A stretch of DNA of 64,000 bases, from the NCBI RefSeq assembly GCF_009711135.1, contig NZ_WMIC01000008.1:186001-250000 (forward strand), read 5' to 3'. Within the stretch, counting starts at the first letter, position 1. Each line of letters starts with the position of its first letter. The translations under genes were made by a program, and so were the position numbers. The DNA is from Flavobacterium sp. LC2016-01. GTDB taxonomy: Bacteria > Bacteroidota > Bacteroidia > Flavobacteriales > Flavobacteriaceae. The notes under the pieces are model-generated. The model did not search any database and was not told the DNA's origin. It saw only the letters and a list, made by a program, of their open reading frames with translations. Below are positions 26,166 to 34,952 of this stretch, piece by piece.

Positions 26166-26543
26166 TTAAGCGTTAATGAGTTTTCGTTCAGCTGGTCTAA
26201 AATACCAAGAAATTACCGTTAAGACAATCAAAAGAGCAGGACCGAAAAAATCTTTAGCACTATCGCCTGATGCAAAATGTGAAAATAAAGCGCCTGACAT
26301 TGCAAAGAAAAAACCGGCATACGCCCATTCTTTTAATAAAGGAAATTTAGGAATAAGCACTGCAATAACGCCAAGTAATTTCCAAATGGCTAATAAAGTT
26401 AGCAAATAAATTGGATAACCCAAATGCGACATTCTGAGGGTTTCGTCTTTTGACTGCATTAATTGTACAATACCCGTTGCTGTCATGCCTAATGCCAGCC
26501 AAAGTGTAGCAATCCAATAAATAATTTTGTTTCTTTTTGTCAT
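26166..26543 (-). CDS. DoxX family membrane protein
   Basis: The 125-residue protein has four predicted membrane helices and the DoxX-like pattern with LAIWKLLGVIAVLIPKFP and EWAYAGFFFAMSGALFSH. Such proteins are linked to redox or respiratory-chain accessory roles. It is six bases after the AHSA1 gene in the operon. Confidence 0.83.
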   Translation of the reverse strand: MTKRNKIIYWIATLWLALGMTATGIVQLMQSKDETLRMSHLGYPIYLLTLLAIWKLLGVIAVLIPKFPLLKEWAYAGFFFAMSGALFSHFASGDSAKDFFGPALLIVLTVISWYFRPAERKLINA

Positions 26544-26549
26544 GATAAG

Positions 26550-27017
26550 TTATTTTAGGTTGTTGCAAATTTCTTGTAAACGGTTGTGCGCCATATTTAA
26601 GCCTTGTTTAAATGGCAATTGCAGCATTTGATCTCTCAGTTCGTTAGATTTATAGACGATCTGCATCGTAAGTTTGCTGCGGTTGTCATTTAGCTGTTCA
26701 AATTCTAAAAACTCTAATTGTGCAGTAAAAGGAGAATTTTCCATTTCAAATGTTCTGGTGATTTTTTGATTTGGGACAAAGTCATGAATTACGCCATTTG
26801 CTTTAAAAACTACGTTTCCGTTTGCATCGCTAGTTTCAAATTGATAAGAACCATGTTTTTTGCTTTCCAGTTTTAAAACTTTTGTGCCCATCCATTGTGC
26901 TACAATTTCAGGCTCTTCATACGCTTTAAAAAGCAATGCAACAGGCAGATCAAATTCTCGTGTAATTACTAAATCCTGTTTGCTTTCCTGTGCGTCTATT
27001 TTTGTTTTTAATTCCAT
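26550..27017 (-). CDS. AHSA1-type SRPBCC protein
   Basis: The 155-residue protein has the activator-of-Hsp90-ATPase-1-like fold: ITREFDLPVALLFKAYEEP at the N-terminus, PEIVAQWMG, and the helix at the C-terminus ending in HNRLQEICNNLK. Such genes often follow a two-gene ArsR cassette, as here. Ligand unknown. Confidence 0.87.
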   Translation of the reverse strand: MELKTKIDAQESKQDLVITREFDLPVALLFKAYEEPEIVAQWMGTKVLKLESKKHGSYQFETSDANGNVVFKANGVIHDFVPNQKITRTFEMENSPFTAQLEFLEFEQLNDNRSKLTMQIVYKSNELRDQMLQLPFKQGLNMAHNRLQEICNNLK

Positions 27018-27022
27018 AACAG

Positions 27023-27346
27023 TTAGTTTTCTGGTTTATAGTTTTTCATGATGTCTTCGAGTTTGTTGAATCTTTCGTCCCACATTTGGCGGAACGGTTC
27101 TATGAAATCAGCTATTTGTCTCATTTTTTTTGCATTTATGGTGTAATAGACTTCTCGGCCATTTTGTGTTTGTTGCAGCAATTCGCATTCCGTCAGAATT
27201 TTTAGGTGCTTTGAAACGGTCGGTCGTGCAGTATCAAAGTTTGACGCGATTGCTCCCGCAGTCATCGAATGCGAAGTCACTAAAAGTAAAATAGCTCTTC
27301 TTGTAGGATCGGCTATTGCCTGAAATACATCTCTTCTTAAATTCAT
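27023..27346 (-). CDS. ArsR/SmtB-type winged-helix regulator
   Basis: The 107-residue protein is full length for the family, with LRRDVFQAIADPTRRAILLL, the recognition-helix region ARPTVSKHLKILTECELL and the wing. No CxC-type metal site is seen, so it is not a classical metal sensor. It is first of six tightly spaced genes reading toward lower coordinates (AHSA1, DoxX, YdeI, AlkD-like, DUF4256) and probably regulates them. Confidence 0.9.
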   Translation of the reverse strand: MNLRRDVFQAIADPTRRAILLLVTSHSMTAGAIASNFDTARPTVSKHLKILTECELLQQTQNGREVYYTINAKKMRQIADFIEPFRQMWDERFNKLEDIMKNYKPEN

Positions 27347-27585
27347 TGTGAAGTTATTTGGCTACAAATATAAATGAAGCCATTTGGCTACGCAAATTTT
27401 TTAACATAATTTATTTTGTAACTGATTGAAAATGTGTGGTTAAATAAGCTTGATGTTGCGAATTCATTGGGATTTATGGAAGAAATAAAAAATATTGCTT
27501 CAGGAAAATTGTTTTTAACGGCTTTGTTTTACTTTTAATAAAAAATAGAAGATTTGAAAAAGAATACGAATTAATAAATTTAGAT

Positions 27586-28068
27586 ATGAAAAAATCACTT
27601 GTATTATTTTTATTAAATATTTCAGTTGTGCTTTTTGCGCAAGTGCCAAAAGATTCTGAGTTGTTTTTGACGTTAAAGAAACATGACAGTATTTTTTTTG
27701 AAAAGAGTTTTAATCAGTGTGATATTGCTTTTTTAGAAAAAGCGATTCATCCTGATTTGGTTTTTTATCACGATCAAGGCGGAATTCAGAATAAAAAGAC
27801 TTTTTTAGAAAACGTAAAAAAGAATATTTGTGCCAAAGGTTCTCAAAAACCAATTCGAAAAGTAAAAGCTGAAAGCTTGGAAGTTTATCCTCTTTATGAT
27901 AATGGAAAGCTTTATGGAGTTGTTCAGACCGGAATTCATGATTTTTATTTAAGAGAAGCAAATAAACCGGATGTTTTTACCAGCGAAGCGAAATTCACTC
28001 ATGTTTATCTTTTAATTAATAAAGAGTGGATTTTGAAAGAGGTTTTGAGTTTTGATCATAAGAGCTAG
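27586..28068 (+). CDS. Secreted NTF2-like (DUF4440-type) protein
   Basis: The 160-residue protein has a signal peptide (NISVVLFAQ) and a mature part of the SnoaL/DUF4440 cone-like fold: CDIAFLEKAIHPDLVFYHDQ, then strands ending LLINKEWILKEVLSFDH. Ligand unknown. It precedes the unrelated membrane protein at 28081 by 12 bases. Confidence 0.8.
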   Translation: MKKSLVLFLLNISVVLFAQVPKDSELFLTLKKHDSIFFEKSFNQCDIAFLEKAIHPDLVFYHDQGGIQNKKTFLENVKKNICAKGSQKPIRKVKAESLEVYPLYDNGKLYGVVQTGIHDFYLREANKPDVFTSEAKFTHVYLLINKEWILKEVLSFDHKS

Positions 28069-28080
28069 TAAATTGAAAAT

Positions 28081-28713
28081 ATGATTGAAAATATTGCTAT
28101 TCCAAATGTAATGCAAGAAGCGCTTGGAAATGAAAAAATAGAATTTTTTGTAAAAGCTAAAAAAGAACAGCCATTAAGAAATATTCTTTCGGTTTTCGGT
28201 TTTAGTTTTGTTTGGATCTTAGTAAACAGTCTAATCTTTTATGGTTTTGTCTGGGAATTGTTTTATGGAGAATGCACCTCAATTTCGATCGATGGTGTCT
28301 ATACAGAAGTTTGTCCCGATGATTTATCGCCATTGAGAGGTTTGCTGATTATGTATTGTGTCTTTTTATCTCCGGGAGTTATCGTTGGTTTGCTTGGCTT
28401 TTTTGGATTGTTTAAATCGGGCGGCTATTATATTGGAACTGAAAATAATCTGATACGTTATAGTTGGGGAGAAGTAAAGTCATTTCCTTGGAAAGAGTTT
28501 ACAGATGATATTGAAGTTTTTGGAAAGAAGAATGACGGTAATATAATTTTTAAATTAAAAACGGGAGTTTATATTACTCGTAATCATAAAAAAGTACTGT
28601 CTAATACGAAGATAAATCTTGGAAGTATTTTGTATGCTTTTGAAATTGTGGAATATTGCCGAAATAGAATTGCGGAATTGAAAGAATTGGAAATTCCTGT
28701 TTCAGCGTTATAA
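28081..28713 (+). CDS. Hypothetical membrane protein
   Basis: The 210-residue protein has two membrane segments (about residues 38-62 and 85-115), separated by a loop with four cysteines (two at GECTS and EVCPD), and a soluble C-terminal domain with a WGEVKSFPWKEFTDDIEVFG stretch of beta strands that looks PH-like. No family recognised. Confidence 0.7.
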   Translation: MIENIAIPNVMQEALGNEKIEFFVKAKKEQPLRNILSVFGFSFVWILVNSLIFYGFVWELFYGECTSISIDGVYTEVCPDDLSPLRGLLIMYCVFLSPGVIVGLLGFFGLFKSGGYYIGTENNLIRYSWGEVKSFPWKEFTDDIEVFGKKNDGNIIFKLKTGVYITRNHKKVLSNTKINLGSILYAFEIVEYCRNRIAELKELEIPVSAL

Positions 28714-28779
28714 ATATAAAAAGAGCTATTTCGCAGAAGTAAGAGATTGTATATTGGTTGAAAAATAAATTGAAATAAG

Positions 28780-29382
28780 ATGTTTAGAAAAATAGTTTCC
28801 TTTTTTAAAAGTTTAGAAGCAGACAATGTTGAAATTAAAAGCCCTTCTGCTGGCAGCGCTTATTTTCACGAAGATTTATTTAGACAAGTGGAATTTGTTC
28901 CTAGAGAAAATATAGATTTTCTAAAAAGTGAAAATGATAAAGTAAATGAATTTGCTCAAAATCACTCTGACGGAAGTGGATTTACAGATCTTTATATCAG
29001 AGGAGATGAAAATCAAATGCTGCTACTTGAAAAGGAAATTGAAGTTAAAATGATTGATTCATTGCTCACTAAGCTTGGAATGAGGAAAATTGAAAATGTG
29101 TATTATTTTTACGGTTCAACGACAGTAAAATCAGAGAATACAATTGTATATGATTTTAAAGAAGCTCAAATTTTTATTGTTCAGAAAGATAATTTTATCA
29201 AAGATTTTTTTATCAACGGATTCAGATTTCATCAATTAGAAGAAGATAAATTGAAGCTTCAGGAAATTTTATTTAAAGTTGGAACTGAATTTAGTTTGGT
29301 TCTCAATGATTGGGATTTGACAATATCAATTGATCTCGAGGATAAAAATGAAATTAAAAAATATCTAAACGAGGAATTTTAA
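28780..29382 (+). CDS. Hypothetical cytoplasmic protein
   Basis: The 200-residue protein has no signal or membrane segment. It is charged, with FHEDLFRQVEFVPRENIDF near the start and a C-terminal segment of acidic residues. I recognise no family. It is followed by the terminator 29425-29463 and the first tRNA-Lys. Confidence 0.65.
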   Translation: MFRKIVSFFKSLEADNVEIKSPSAGSAYFHEDLFRQVEFVPRENIDFLKSENDKVNEFAQNHSDGSGFTDLYIRGDENQMLLLEKEIEVKMIDSLLTKLGMRKIENVYYFYGSTTVKSENTIVYDFKEAQIFIVQKDNFIKDFFINGFRFHQLEEDKLKLQEILFKVGTEFSLVLNDWDLTISIDLEDKNEIKKYLNEEF

Positions 29383-29424
29383 AATGTAGTTTTGGGAAAT
29401 TCTGTTTTTAATCAAAAAAGACAT

Positions 29425-29463
29425 AAAAAAAAGCCTATTTCGAAATGAAATAGGCTTTTTTGC
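29425..29463. terminator. Bidirectional intrinsic terminator
   Basis: The stem AAGCCTATTTCG pairs with CGAAATAGGCTT-like sequence (GAAATAGGCTTTTTT), with A and T runs on both sides. It serves the gene 28780-29382 and the tRNA-Lys at 29469-29541 on the opposite strand. Confidence 0.75.
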
Positions 29464-29468
29464 TTTTG

Positions 29469-29541
29469 TGACCCGACTGGGGCTCGAACCCAGGACCCCA
29501 TCATTAAAAGTGATGTGCTCTACCGACTGAGCTATCGAGTC
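29469..29541 (-). tRNA. tRNA-Lys (anticodon TTT), island left copy
   Basis: The 73-nt gene folds as a cloverleaf on the minus strand: acceptor GACTCGA pairs with TCGGGTC, the anticodon loop is CTTTTAA with anticodon TTT, the T-arm has TTCGAGC and the discriminator base is A. It is identical in sequence to the copies at 35911-35983 and 36024-36096. Confidence 0.93.
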
Positions 29542-29563
29542 ATTGTTTTCTTTAATGAGGGTG

Positions 29564-29571
29564 CAAATATA
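29564..29571 (-). promoter_or_regulatory. -7 box for the tRNA-Lys
   Basis: Minus-strand TATATTTG, followed by CACCC, lies 22 bases upstream of the tRNA gene, as at the copy near 36121. A good -33 box is not seen at the expected spacing. The rest of the stretch to 29835 holds nothing I can identify. Confidence 0.45.
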
Positions 29572-29835
29572 AGTACTTTATTTAGGTTTTGAAGCCTTTT
29601 TTATGTGCTTTTTTGTAATAATTTATAAAAGCCTATTTTACAGTAAAATAAGAGTTGTTTTTTTGTGCTTTAGATATGTCTTCAGGGTAAAATGTTAAGC
29701 AAATAATTTCTAGTGGAATTATATAGTGTAAGAATATTTTATGTGCCTAACTCCTCACGAGCTCTTATCGAAAGGCAAATGTTTCTGATTTTATGCAATT
29801 TTATTATTCTATAAAAAATATAAAGACTTTTAAAA

Positions 29836-30381
29836 CTACCAAAATGAAGCCGAACTCACATCACATTTATAAAATTTATATTCTGAAATATAAGGTGCTG
29901 CATCATAGTTTATAACAACATCTTTAGTGAATTTTCTATCACTGCGTCCAACAGAAACTATTTTATCCCCTACAATTTTATAATAGCTTAAGACATAACC
30001 GCGCCAAGGTGCATATCCTTCTATGATAATTTTGTCATCTTCAATACAATACTCACTATAAAAACCATATTTCAAATTATTAAAATCTTTTTCTGTTGGG
30101 AAAGAACAATAACCAGAACTAGAATACATTTTGCCATTACTAAAAAAGCGACGAAAATAATATACTTTGATAGGTTTGCCATCAATATCTCTTTCTTCAC
30201 GTTCTCTTAGATAAATGCCGTTAATTTTGATTTTTGAAGTATCAACACTTATTTTCTTTTCTTTCAATAATTTGAATTTATATTTATATCGAGTACTAGC
30301 ACCTCTGCATTCTTGTGCAGAGAGGCTGTAATTAATAAATAAAGTAAAAAATAGAATTTTTAATAATATATTAAATTTCAT
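29836..30381 (-). CDS. Hypothetical secreted protein
   Basis: The 181-residue protein from the ATG at 30381 (MKFNILLKILFF) has a signal peptide ending LSAQEC; an upstream ATG at 30405 would add eight residues. The mature part is beta-rich with many Tyr and Lys and several Cys. No family recognised. It opens the accessory island, on the strand opposite the following small genes. Confidence 0.65.
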   Translation of the reverse strand: MKFNILLKILFFTLFINYSLSAQECRGASTRYKYKFKLLKEKKISVDTSKIKINGIYLREREERDIDGKPIKVYYFRRFFSNGKMYSSSGYCSFPTEKDFNNLKYGFYSEYCIEDDKIIIEGYAPWRGYVLSYYKIVGDKIVSVGRSDRKFTKDVVINYDAAPYISEYKFYKCDVSSASFW

Positions 30382-30635
30382 AAACATAAAATTTATTAGC
30401 CACATTACGATAATAATCCTTGTGCTGAATCAACCAAATAAAGATCTTTTAAAAATACCAAATTAGCAAAAGGAACTTGAAATATATATTTGTTGTATAA
30501 AGAATAAAATTTAGAAATTGAAAGAGATAAGTTCAAAAATAATAAAGAGTTTTCAATCAAACATTCTTATATATTTGTTCAAACATATCTCTAAGGAGAA
30601 TGGAAAAGATTTAATTGATTTTTATAGTTAAAACA

Positions 30636-31637
30636 ATGACGAAATTTTACTATTCAGTATTTATTTTAATCGCTTTTATTAAAGTTAATGCTCAAACCAT
30701 AACAATTCCTGACGTTAAATTTAAAAGAAAATTATTAGAAGCTAATGATACATTGCGTATTGCTTATGGATTTGATGGGAAGCCAATAAAGATAGATCTT
30801 AACAATGATGAGAATATACAAGTTTCTGAAGCATTGGCTGTATATAAATTAGAAATGAGGAATTCTGAAATTTCTAGTTTAGAAGGAATAGAAAATTTTA
30901 AAAATCTGACGATTTTATATTGTGATCAAAATCAATTAGAAGATATAGATATAAAGGGATTGACAAAACTCAAAGAATTGGATTGCGAGCGAAATAAGTT
31001 GACTAAATTAGACATTGGTAATAATGCTGATTTGATCGGCCTTGATTGTTCCGATAACCAATTGCCTATTTTGGATATTAGTAAAAATACTGTTTTGACT
31101 ATGTTAGATTGTTCTAATAATAAAATTAGTAACTTAAATACAGCTAAAAATGTATCCTTAACTAGGTTTTGGTGCAATTCAAATCAATTAGCTGGCTTGG
31201 ATTTAAGTAAAAATCTGCATTTAAATGAACTTGAATGTAATAAGAATCAATTAACAAATCTAGATTTAAGCAAGAATGTATCTTTAACACGCGTTTTTTG
31301 CTGCGCTAACTTGCTTACAGCTTTAGATTTAAGTAAAAACATTGAATTGTCTAAGCTTCAATGTTCTTCTAATAAATTGAAAACATTAGATATTAGTTCT
31401 TCAAAAAAAATATCTAGCAATATTTTGTCTATTATAAAAAACGGTGTTGGTTCACTTGAAAATAATAATGATTTGGCTTTAATTAAGATAAATATAGCAA
31501 TTCAAAAATTTGACGAAATTAAATATCTTAAAACAGAAAGACCTGATGTTGTTATTTCTACATATGAGGGAAGTGGCAACGATTTAGCTGTAAAATGTAT
31601 TAATTACAATCCAACTACAAATACGTGTATAAATTAA
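30636..31637 (+). CDS. Secreted leucine-rich-repeat protein
   Basis: The 333-residue protein (ATG at 30636) has a signal peptide ending KVNAQ. Residues about 60-265 are leucine-rich repeats of the short 20-22-residue kind seen in Bacteroidota, with units like LTALDLSKNIELSKLQCSSN repeated with Cys in the convex face. An acidic N-terminal repeat-capping part and a C-terminal Cys pair follow. It is a binding scaffold, probably periplasmic or surface exposed. An imperfect start CATAACGGGTTTCAAGC lies just after it. Confidence 0.85.
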   Translation: MTKFYYSVFILIAFIKVNAQTITIPDVKFKRKLLEANDTLRIAYGFDGKPIKIDLNNDENIQVSEALAVYKLEMRNSEISSLEGIENFKNLTILYCDQNQLEDIDIKGLTKLKELDCERNKLTKLDIGNNADLIGLDCSDNQLPILDISKNTVLTMLDCSNNKISNLNTAKNVSLTRFWCNSNQLAGLDLSKNLHLNELECNKNQLTNLDLSKNVSLTRVFCCANLLTALDLSKNIELSKLQCSSNKLKTLDISSSKKISSNILSIIKNGVGSLENNNDLALIKINIAIQKFDEIKYLKTERPDVVISTYEGSGNDLAVKCINYNPTTNTCIN

Positions 31638-31664
31638 TAAATAGCAAAAATAATTTTCATAACG

Positions 31665-31703
31665 GGTTTCAAGCTTTTTTTAAAGTGACCTTGGTGGTGC
31701 GGC
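31665..31703. other. Possible tRNA 3'-end fragment
   Basis: TTTTTTTAAAGTGACC followed by TTGGTGGTG recalls the sequence that begins the tRNA-Leu 3' end at 35781-35797 (TTTAAAGTGACC then ACGGTGGG). The shared part is short (about 14 bases), so this may be chance; it is reported because a clearer copy occurs at 33238-33322. Confidence 0.3.
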
Positions 31704-31746
31704 CAAGTATAATGCCGAAACAATTTGTTGCAAAAGAAATTAAAAA

Positions 31747-32136
31747 ATGAAATTAAATAAAAACCATTTTAGTCTTTTAGCATTTGTAGCCTTTTTGACA
31801 TTTCTTTTTTTTGAAGCTGAAAAAACGTCGAAGCAAGAGCAATTAATAAATGAAGATATAGATCGTAATTTATTTGTCACAGTAGCAAAATTAAAAGATT
31901 GTGGAAGATACAATTCATCATATATCTATTACTTTGATAAAAAAAAATATGATGGATTATATGATGGCAATGGTGATTCCGATTCAAAAATTGGTAAATA
32001 TTTTACTGTAGAAATATCAAAAAAAAATCCAGAATTTTCAAGACTAATTATTGAGGAAGAAATTAATGATTCAATAAAAATTTCAAATAGCGGATTTAGA
32101 AAAAAAAAACTCGATGAAATACTTGACGCAAAATAA
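31747..32136 (+). CDS. Small hypothetical protein, cassette 1
   Basis: The 129-residue protein has an N-terminal hydrophobic stretch (LLAFVAFLTFLFF) acting as a signal anchor and a charged C-terminal part with FTVEISKKNPEFSRLI. No family. It is followed, 12 bases after the stop, by the repeat unit 32149-32259. Confidence 0.65.
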   Translation: MKLNKNHFSLLAFVAFLTFLFFEAEKTSKQEQLINEDIDRNLFVTVAKLKDCGRYNSSYIYYFDKKKYDGLYDGNGDSDSKIGKYFTVEISKKNPEFSRLIIEEEINDSIKISNSGFRKKKLDEILDAK

Positions 32137-32148
32137 AACCTGCTAATA

Positions 32149-32259
32149 GCTGCTACAACGGATTTGGGCAATAGGCTTAATGGAAAGTTGATTTTGCATT
32201 TGAGATGATTGGCAAATCTAAAATAGGGCTTAATTTAATCCTAAACCCGCAATAGTAAC
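32149..32259 (+). repeat. Cassette-associated repeat, unit 1
   Basis: The unit of 111 bp begins GCTGCTACAACGGATTTGGG and ends near CCCGCAATAG. Its ends pair imperfectly. The middle shares GGCTTAATGGAAAGTTG with the other units. It lies 12 bases after a stop codon, as the others do. Confidence 0.75.
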
Positions 32260-32291
32260 AAAATGTAAGTGGTAATTATACAGAACCAACA

Positions 32292-33056
32292 ATGGACAAA
32301 GCGAAACGTAAAGAAATACAGAATCAACTTGCTGAAAAAGAATTAGTCGAGTTTAAAAAAAGCTTACCAATTGACGAAAACATATTCGCTCAGCTGTTTG
32401 ACTTTTTAGATGTTGAATTAGGCGAATATGGTTGCGACCATACAACGATATTGACAAAGAAATTTTTAGACAAAAATGTTGTTGTGAATGCAAGTGATGT
32501 AATTGACTGGTTGGAGGACAACGGAGGCGGTTGCGACTGTGAAGTTTTAGCAAACGTGGAAGATTTATTTGACTATCTAAATCCACCAATAAAAAAAACT
32601 TATCCAACAAACCAAGTTAAGAAGCAAAAACTAAATAGTTTGAAAACTGATTTTGGTTTTTTTATGGACAAAATTCCATCACCTTGGACTTTGACAGAGA
32701 CAATTTTAGGAAACAGCAAGATTTATAATTTTCAGATTGGTAAAAGCGATAGTTGCGTTGCAGGTTTAGCTTTTGATTTTCCTATTACTCAATTGGACAA
32801 TGATAAATTTTGGACAGACCTATGGGTAAAAGAAACGGAATTAAGTTACAATCTTGACCACTTAACAGTTGAACGAATGGAATTTGAAAACTATTTTGCT
32901 GTTTTAGTAAAAACAAAAGACTGGACGCCCGTGAAAATTTGGTGCATTAGAAAATCTACTGAAAAATGGTTCTTAAAAATAACTACTGAATTGAGCAGGC
33001 ACAAGGGTGATATAAAAGAACTTGAAAAATTGATAAGTCACATAAAGACTGAATGA
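32292..33056 (+). CDS. DUF2695 domain protein, cassette 2
   Basis: The 254-residue protein has an N-terminal DUF2695 domain (about residues 25-95) marked by the conserved YGCDHT, VIDWLEDNGGGCDCEVLANVED string with CxC cysteines. The C-terminal 150 residues are a separate alpha/beta domain I do not recognise. It begins with ATG in the intergenic space after unit 1 and is followed 16 bases on by a shortened repeat unit at 33073. Confidence 0.8.
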   Translation: MDKAKRKEIQNQLAEKELVEFKKSLPIDENIFAQLFDFLDVELGEYGCDHTTILTKKFLDKNVVVNASDVIDWLEDNGGGCDCEVLANVEDLFDYLNPPIKKTYPTNQVKKQKLNSLKTDFGFFMDKIPSPWTLTETILGNSKIYNFQIGKSDSCVAGLAFDFPITQLDNDKFWTDLWVKETELSYNLDHLTVERMEFENYFAVLVKTKDWTPVKIWCIRKSTEKWFLKITTELSRHKGDIKELEKLISHIKTE

Positions 33057-33072
33057 AAATAACTACCTCCGG

Positions 33073-33103
33073 CAACTACTACAGCGGATTTGGATAATAG
33101 GCT
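33073..33103 (+). repeat. Cassette-associated repeat, unit 2 (truncated)
   Basis: CAACTACTACAGCGGATTTGG and the following ATAATAGGCT match the left 31 bp of the other units; the middle and right parts are missing. It lies 16 bases after the stop of 32292-33056. The rest of the stretch to 33602 holds a T-loop-like GGTTCGAACC near 33175, the terminator/tRNA-like block at 33238 and otherwise nothing I can identify. Confidence 0.65.
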
Positions 33104-33237
33104 GGGAACTAAATCTTAACTTTAGAAGCTAAAAGGGAATCGTAAAACTTAACAAATCTATGATGAGGTTCGAACCAAAATCTCTCTAAACATAGATATT
33201 TTTAAAACTAGAACAAAATCTTAAAAATTTTCGAACC

Positions 33238-33322
33238 ATAAAAAAAGCCTGAGAATCTAGATTCTCAGGCTTTTTGCTTTTTAAAGTTACCTTGACGGTA
33301 CAGAATTCGAACCGCTTGTTAG
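33238..33322. other. Terminator plus tRNA-3'-end-like block
   Basis: AAAAAAAGCCTGAGAATC with its complement forms the same terminator hairpin as the one beside tRNA-Leu at 35738-35775, and it is followed by TTTTTAAAGTTACC, then a T-arm-like TTCGAACC. The order terminator, TTTAAAG(T/G)(T/G)ACC, GAATTCGAACC parallels the tRNA-Leu 3' end at 35738-35810. It looks like a partial duplicate left by an insertion beside a tRNA gene; the tRNA part is degenerate. Confidence 0.6.
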
Positions 33323-33623
33323 AAGATTTAAAAATTATAAAGGATGTTTAATTTTATTATTTGAATTTAATATTACTATTGGTTAGAGTCGCGTTCCCGC
33401 AATTCATCAAAATAGCAAGACCGCCAAAATTTACATTCATGTTACTACAAATAGCCTTCAACAAATAAAAAGTTCCTTTGATGGTTTTTGAAATAAAAAT
33501 CCTATTTTTGAAAATAACTAAATACTGAAATTTTTCAGACATAGAGCCTAATTTAGGGTAGATAAGTCTGATTTAGTCAGGCATATATATAAGTTATGTA
33601 TAATGCTAAAAAACCGAACAGGA

Positions 33624-34142
33624 ATGAAAAAAAACAAATACTTAGTTCTATTTACACTTTTTACAATAAATATTTTGATTGGACAAAATCACCCAAAAAC
33701 AAATGTGAAAATATTTAGTCCGAAAAATAATTCCTATAGTATTTATTACCCAGAAAATTATATCACTGAAGAGGATACGGAAGGTATAGTTTCCATTTTT
33801 AACAAAAGCAAAGACGGTAACGAAAAAGAAGAAAACAATATCACTATAAGCAATTATATAGTTGACAAAAATTTTTCGACAGATGAAACTATTGCTTTGA
33901 TGAAAAATTATTTTAAAGATTATTTCTCAATTAAATTAGAGGATAAAGATTTTAAATCATTTAAATCAAAATATGACAATCTTTTAGAATGTGATATAAA
34001 AGAAAATGATAATTATTGGAAATGGTGGACAATAACTTTAAAAAACAAAATATTTATCATTTCGCTTAATAAAAAAACAGACATCAACGATGAAAATGTT
34101 ACGTTATTAAGACATATGATTGACAATTTGACTATTAATTAA
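33624..34142 (+). CDS. Hypothetical secreted protein, cassette 3
   Basis: The 172-residue protein from ATG 33624 has a signal peptide ending ILIGQ; an ATG at 33603 would add seven residues. The mature part has a YSIYYPENY strand and looks like a PsbP/DUF1795-like fold seen in small secreted proteins, without firm assignment. It is followed 18 bases on by repeat unit 3. Confidence 0.65.
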   Translation: MKKNKYLVLFTLFTINILIGQNHPKTNVKIFSPKNNSYSIYYPENYITEEDTEGIVSIFNKSKDGNEKEENNITISNYIVDKNFSTDETIALMKNYFKDYFSIKLEDKDFKSFKSKYDNLLECDIKENDNYWKWWTITLKNKIFIISLNKKTDINDENVTLLRHMIDNLTIN

Positions 34143-34160
34143 TTATTCAAAGCACTATAC

Positions 34161-34276
34161 ACAACAGCTACTACAACGGATTTGGGCAATTGGCTTAATG
34201 GGAAGTTGGTTTTGTATTTGGGATGTTTTTGCAAATCCGAAGAATGTGCTTAATTTATTCCAAACCCGCTGTAGTG
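34161..34276 (+). repeat. Cassette-associated repeat, unit 3
   Basis: The 116-bp unit runs from ACAACAGCTACTACAACGG to CCGCTGTAGTG. The outer ends CTACAACGGATTTGG and the complement of CCAAACCCGCTGTAG pair in 13 of 15 places. By eye it is about 90 percent identical to unit 4 over its whole length, including TTTGTATTTGGGATGTTTTT. Confidence 0.8.
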
Positions 34277-34340
34277 CCAGAACGTTATGGGTCAGCTTAA
34301 AAAAACTAAACAGTGAGAGACAACCGAAATTTACAAACCT

Positions 34341-34823
34341 ATGCTTAAACTTTATAAACTAACGGATAATCAACTTAACTATTGGGAAACTTGGGACAAA
34401 GATGAAAAAACTGCAATTGTGCATTGGGGTGTGGTTGGACAACGTGGACAAGACAAAGAAGTTAAAAGCGGACTTTTCTCAAATTTCAGAAAGACTGTTC
34501 AGAAAGAAATTAACGAAAAACTAAAAGAAGGCTACGCTGAATTTGACGAAGACAAGCTTTCTTTTTTAGAAATAGAATATAAGATTGACGGTTTTGGAAC
34601 AGAACAAGACCTTGAAAAACGTCATAGACTTGAAAACAAACTTGACGGAATATTAGGATGGACAGGACTTGGCCACACAGACGGGGGAAGTATTGGAAGT
34701 GGGACAATGGAAGCTGGATGTATGGTGGTTGATTTTGAAATTGCAAAAAAAGTAATTGAGGTAAATTTAAAAAACACAGAATTTGCCGATTACTCAAGAA
34801 TTTACAAAATGGATAATGAATAA
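34341..34823 (+). CDS. Hypothetical WGR-like protein, cassette 4
   Basis: The 160-residue cytoplasmic protein begins MLKLYKLTDNQLNYWE with VHWGVVGQRGQ, which recalls the WGR fold of nucleic-acid-binding proteins. The C-terminal half has a Gly-rich GWTGLGHTDGGSIGSGTM segment. Function unknown. Repeat unit 3 ends 64 bases upstream of its start, and unit 4 follows 12 bases after its stop. Confidence 0.7.
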   Translation: MLKLYKLTDNQLNYWETWDKDEKTAIVHWGVVGQRGQDKEVKSGLFSNFRKTVQKEINEKLKEGYAEFDEDKLSFLEIEYKIDGFGTEQDLEKRHRLENKLDGILGWTGLGHTDGGSIGSGTMEAGCMVVDFEIAKKVIEVNLKNTEFADYSRIYKMDNE

Positions 34824-34835
34824 AAAGCCGAACGT

Positions 34836-34952
34836 ATAACAGCTACTACAATAGATTTGGACAAATAGGCTTAATGGAAAGTTGGTTTTGTATTTGGGAT
34901 GTTTTTGCAAATCCGAAGAATGTACTTAATTTATCCCAAACCTGCTTTAGTG
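34836..34952 (+). repeat. Cassette-associated repeat, unit 4
   Basis: The 117-bp unit runs from ATAACAGCTACTACAATAG to CCTGCTTTAGTG. It matches unit 3 closely and has the same end-pairing and internal GGCTTAATGGAAAGTTGG. Confidence 0.8.

Noticed and set aside
33357..33542. 61-codon minus-strand frame in the island gap
   Set aside because: No family, no convincing leader; composition fits non-coding island DNA. It could be a relic, but nothing supports it.
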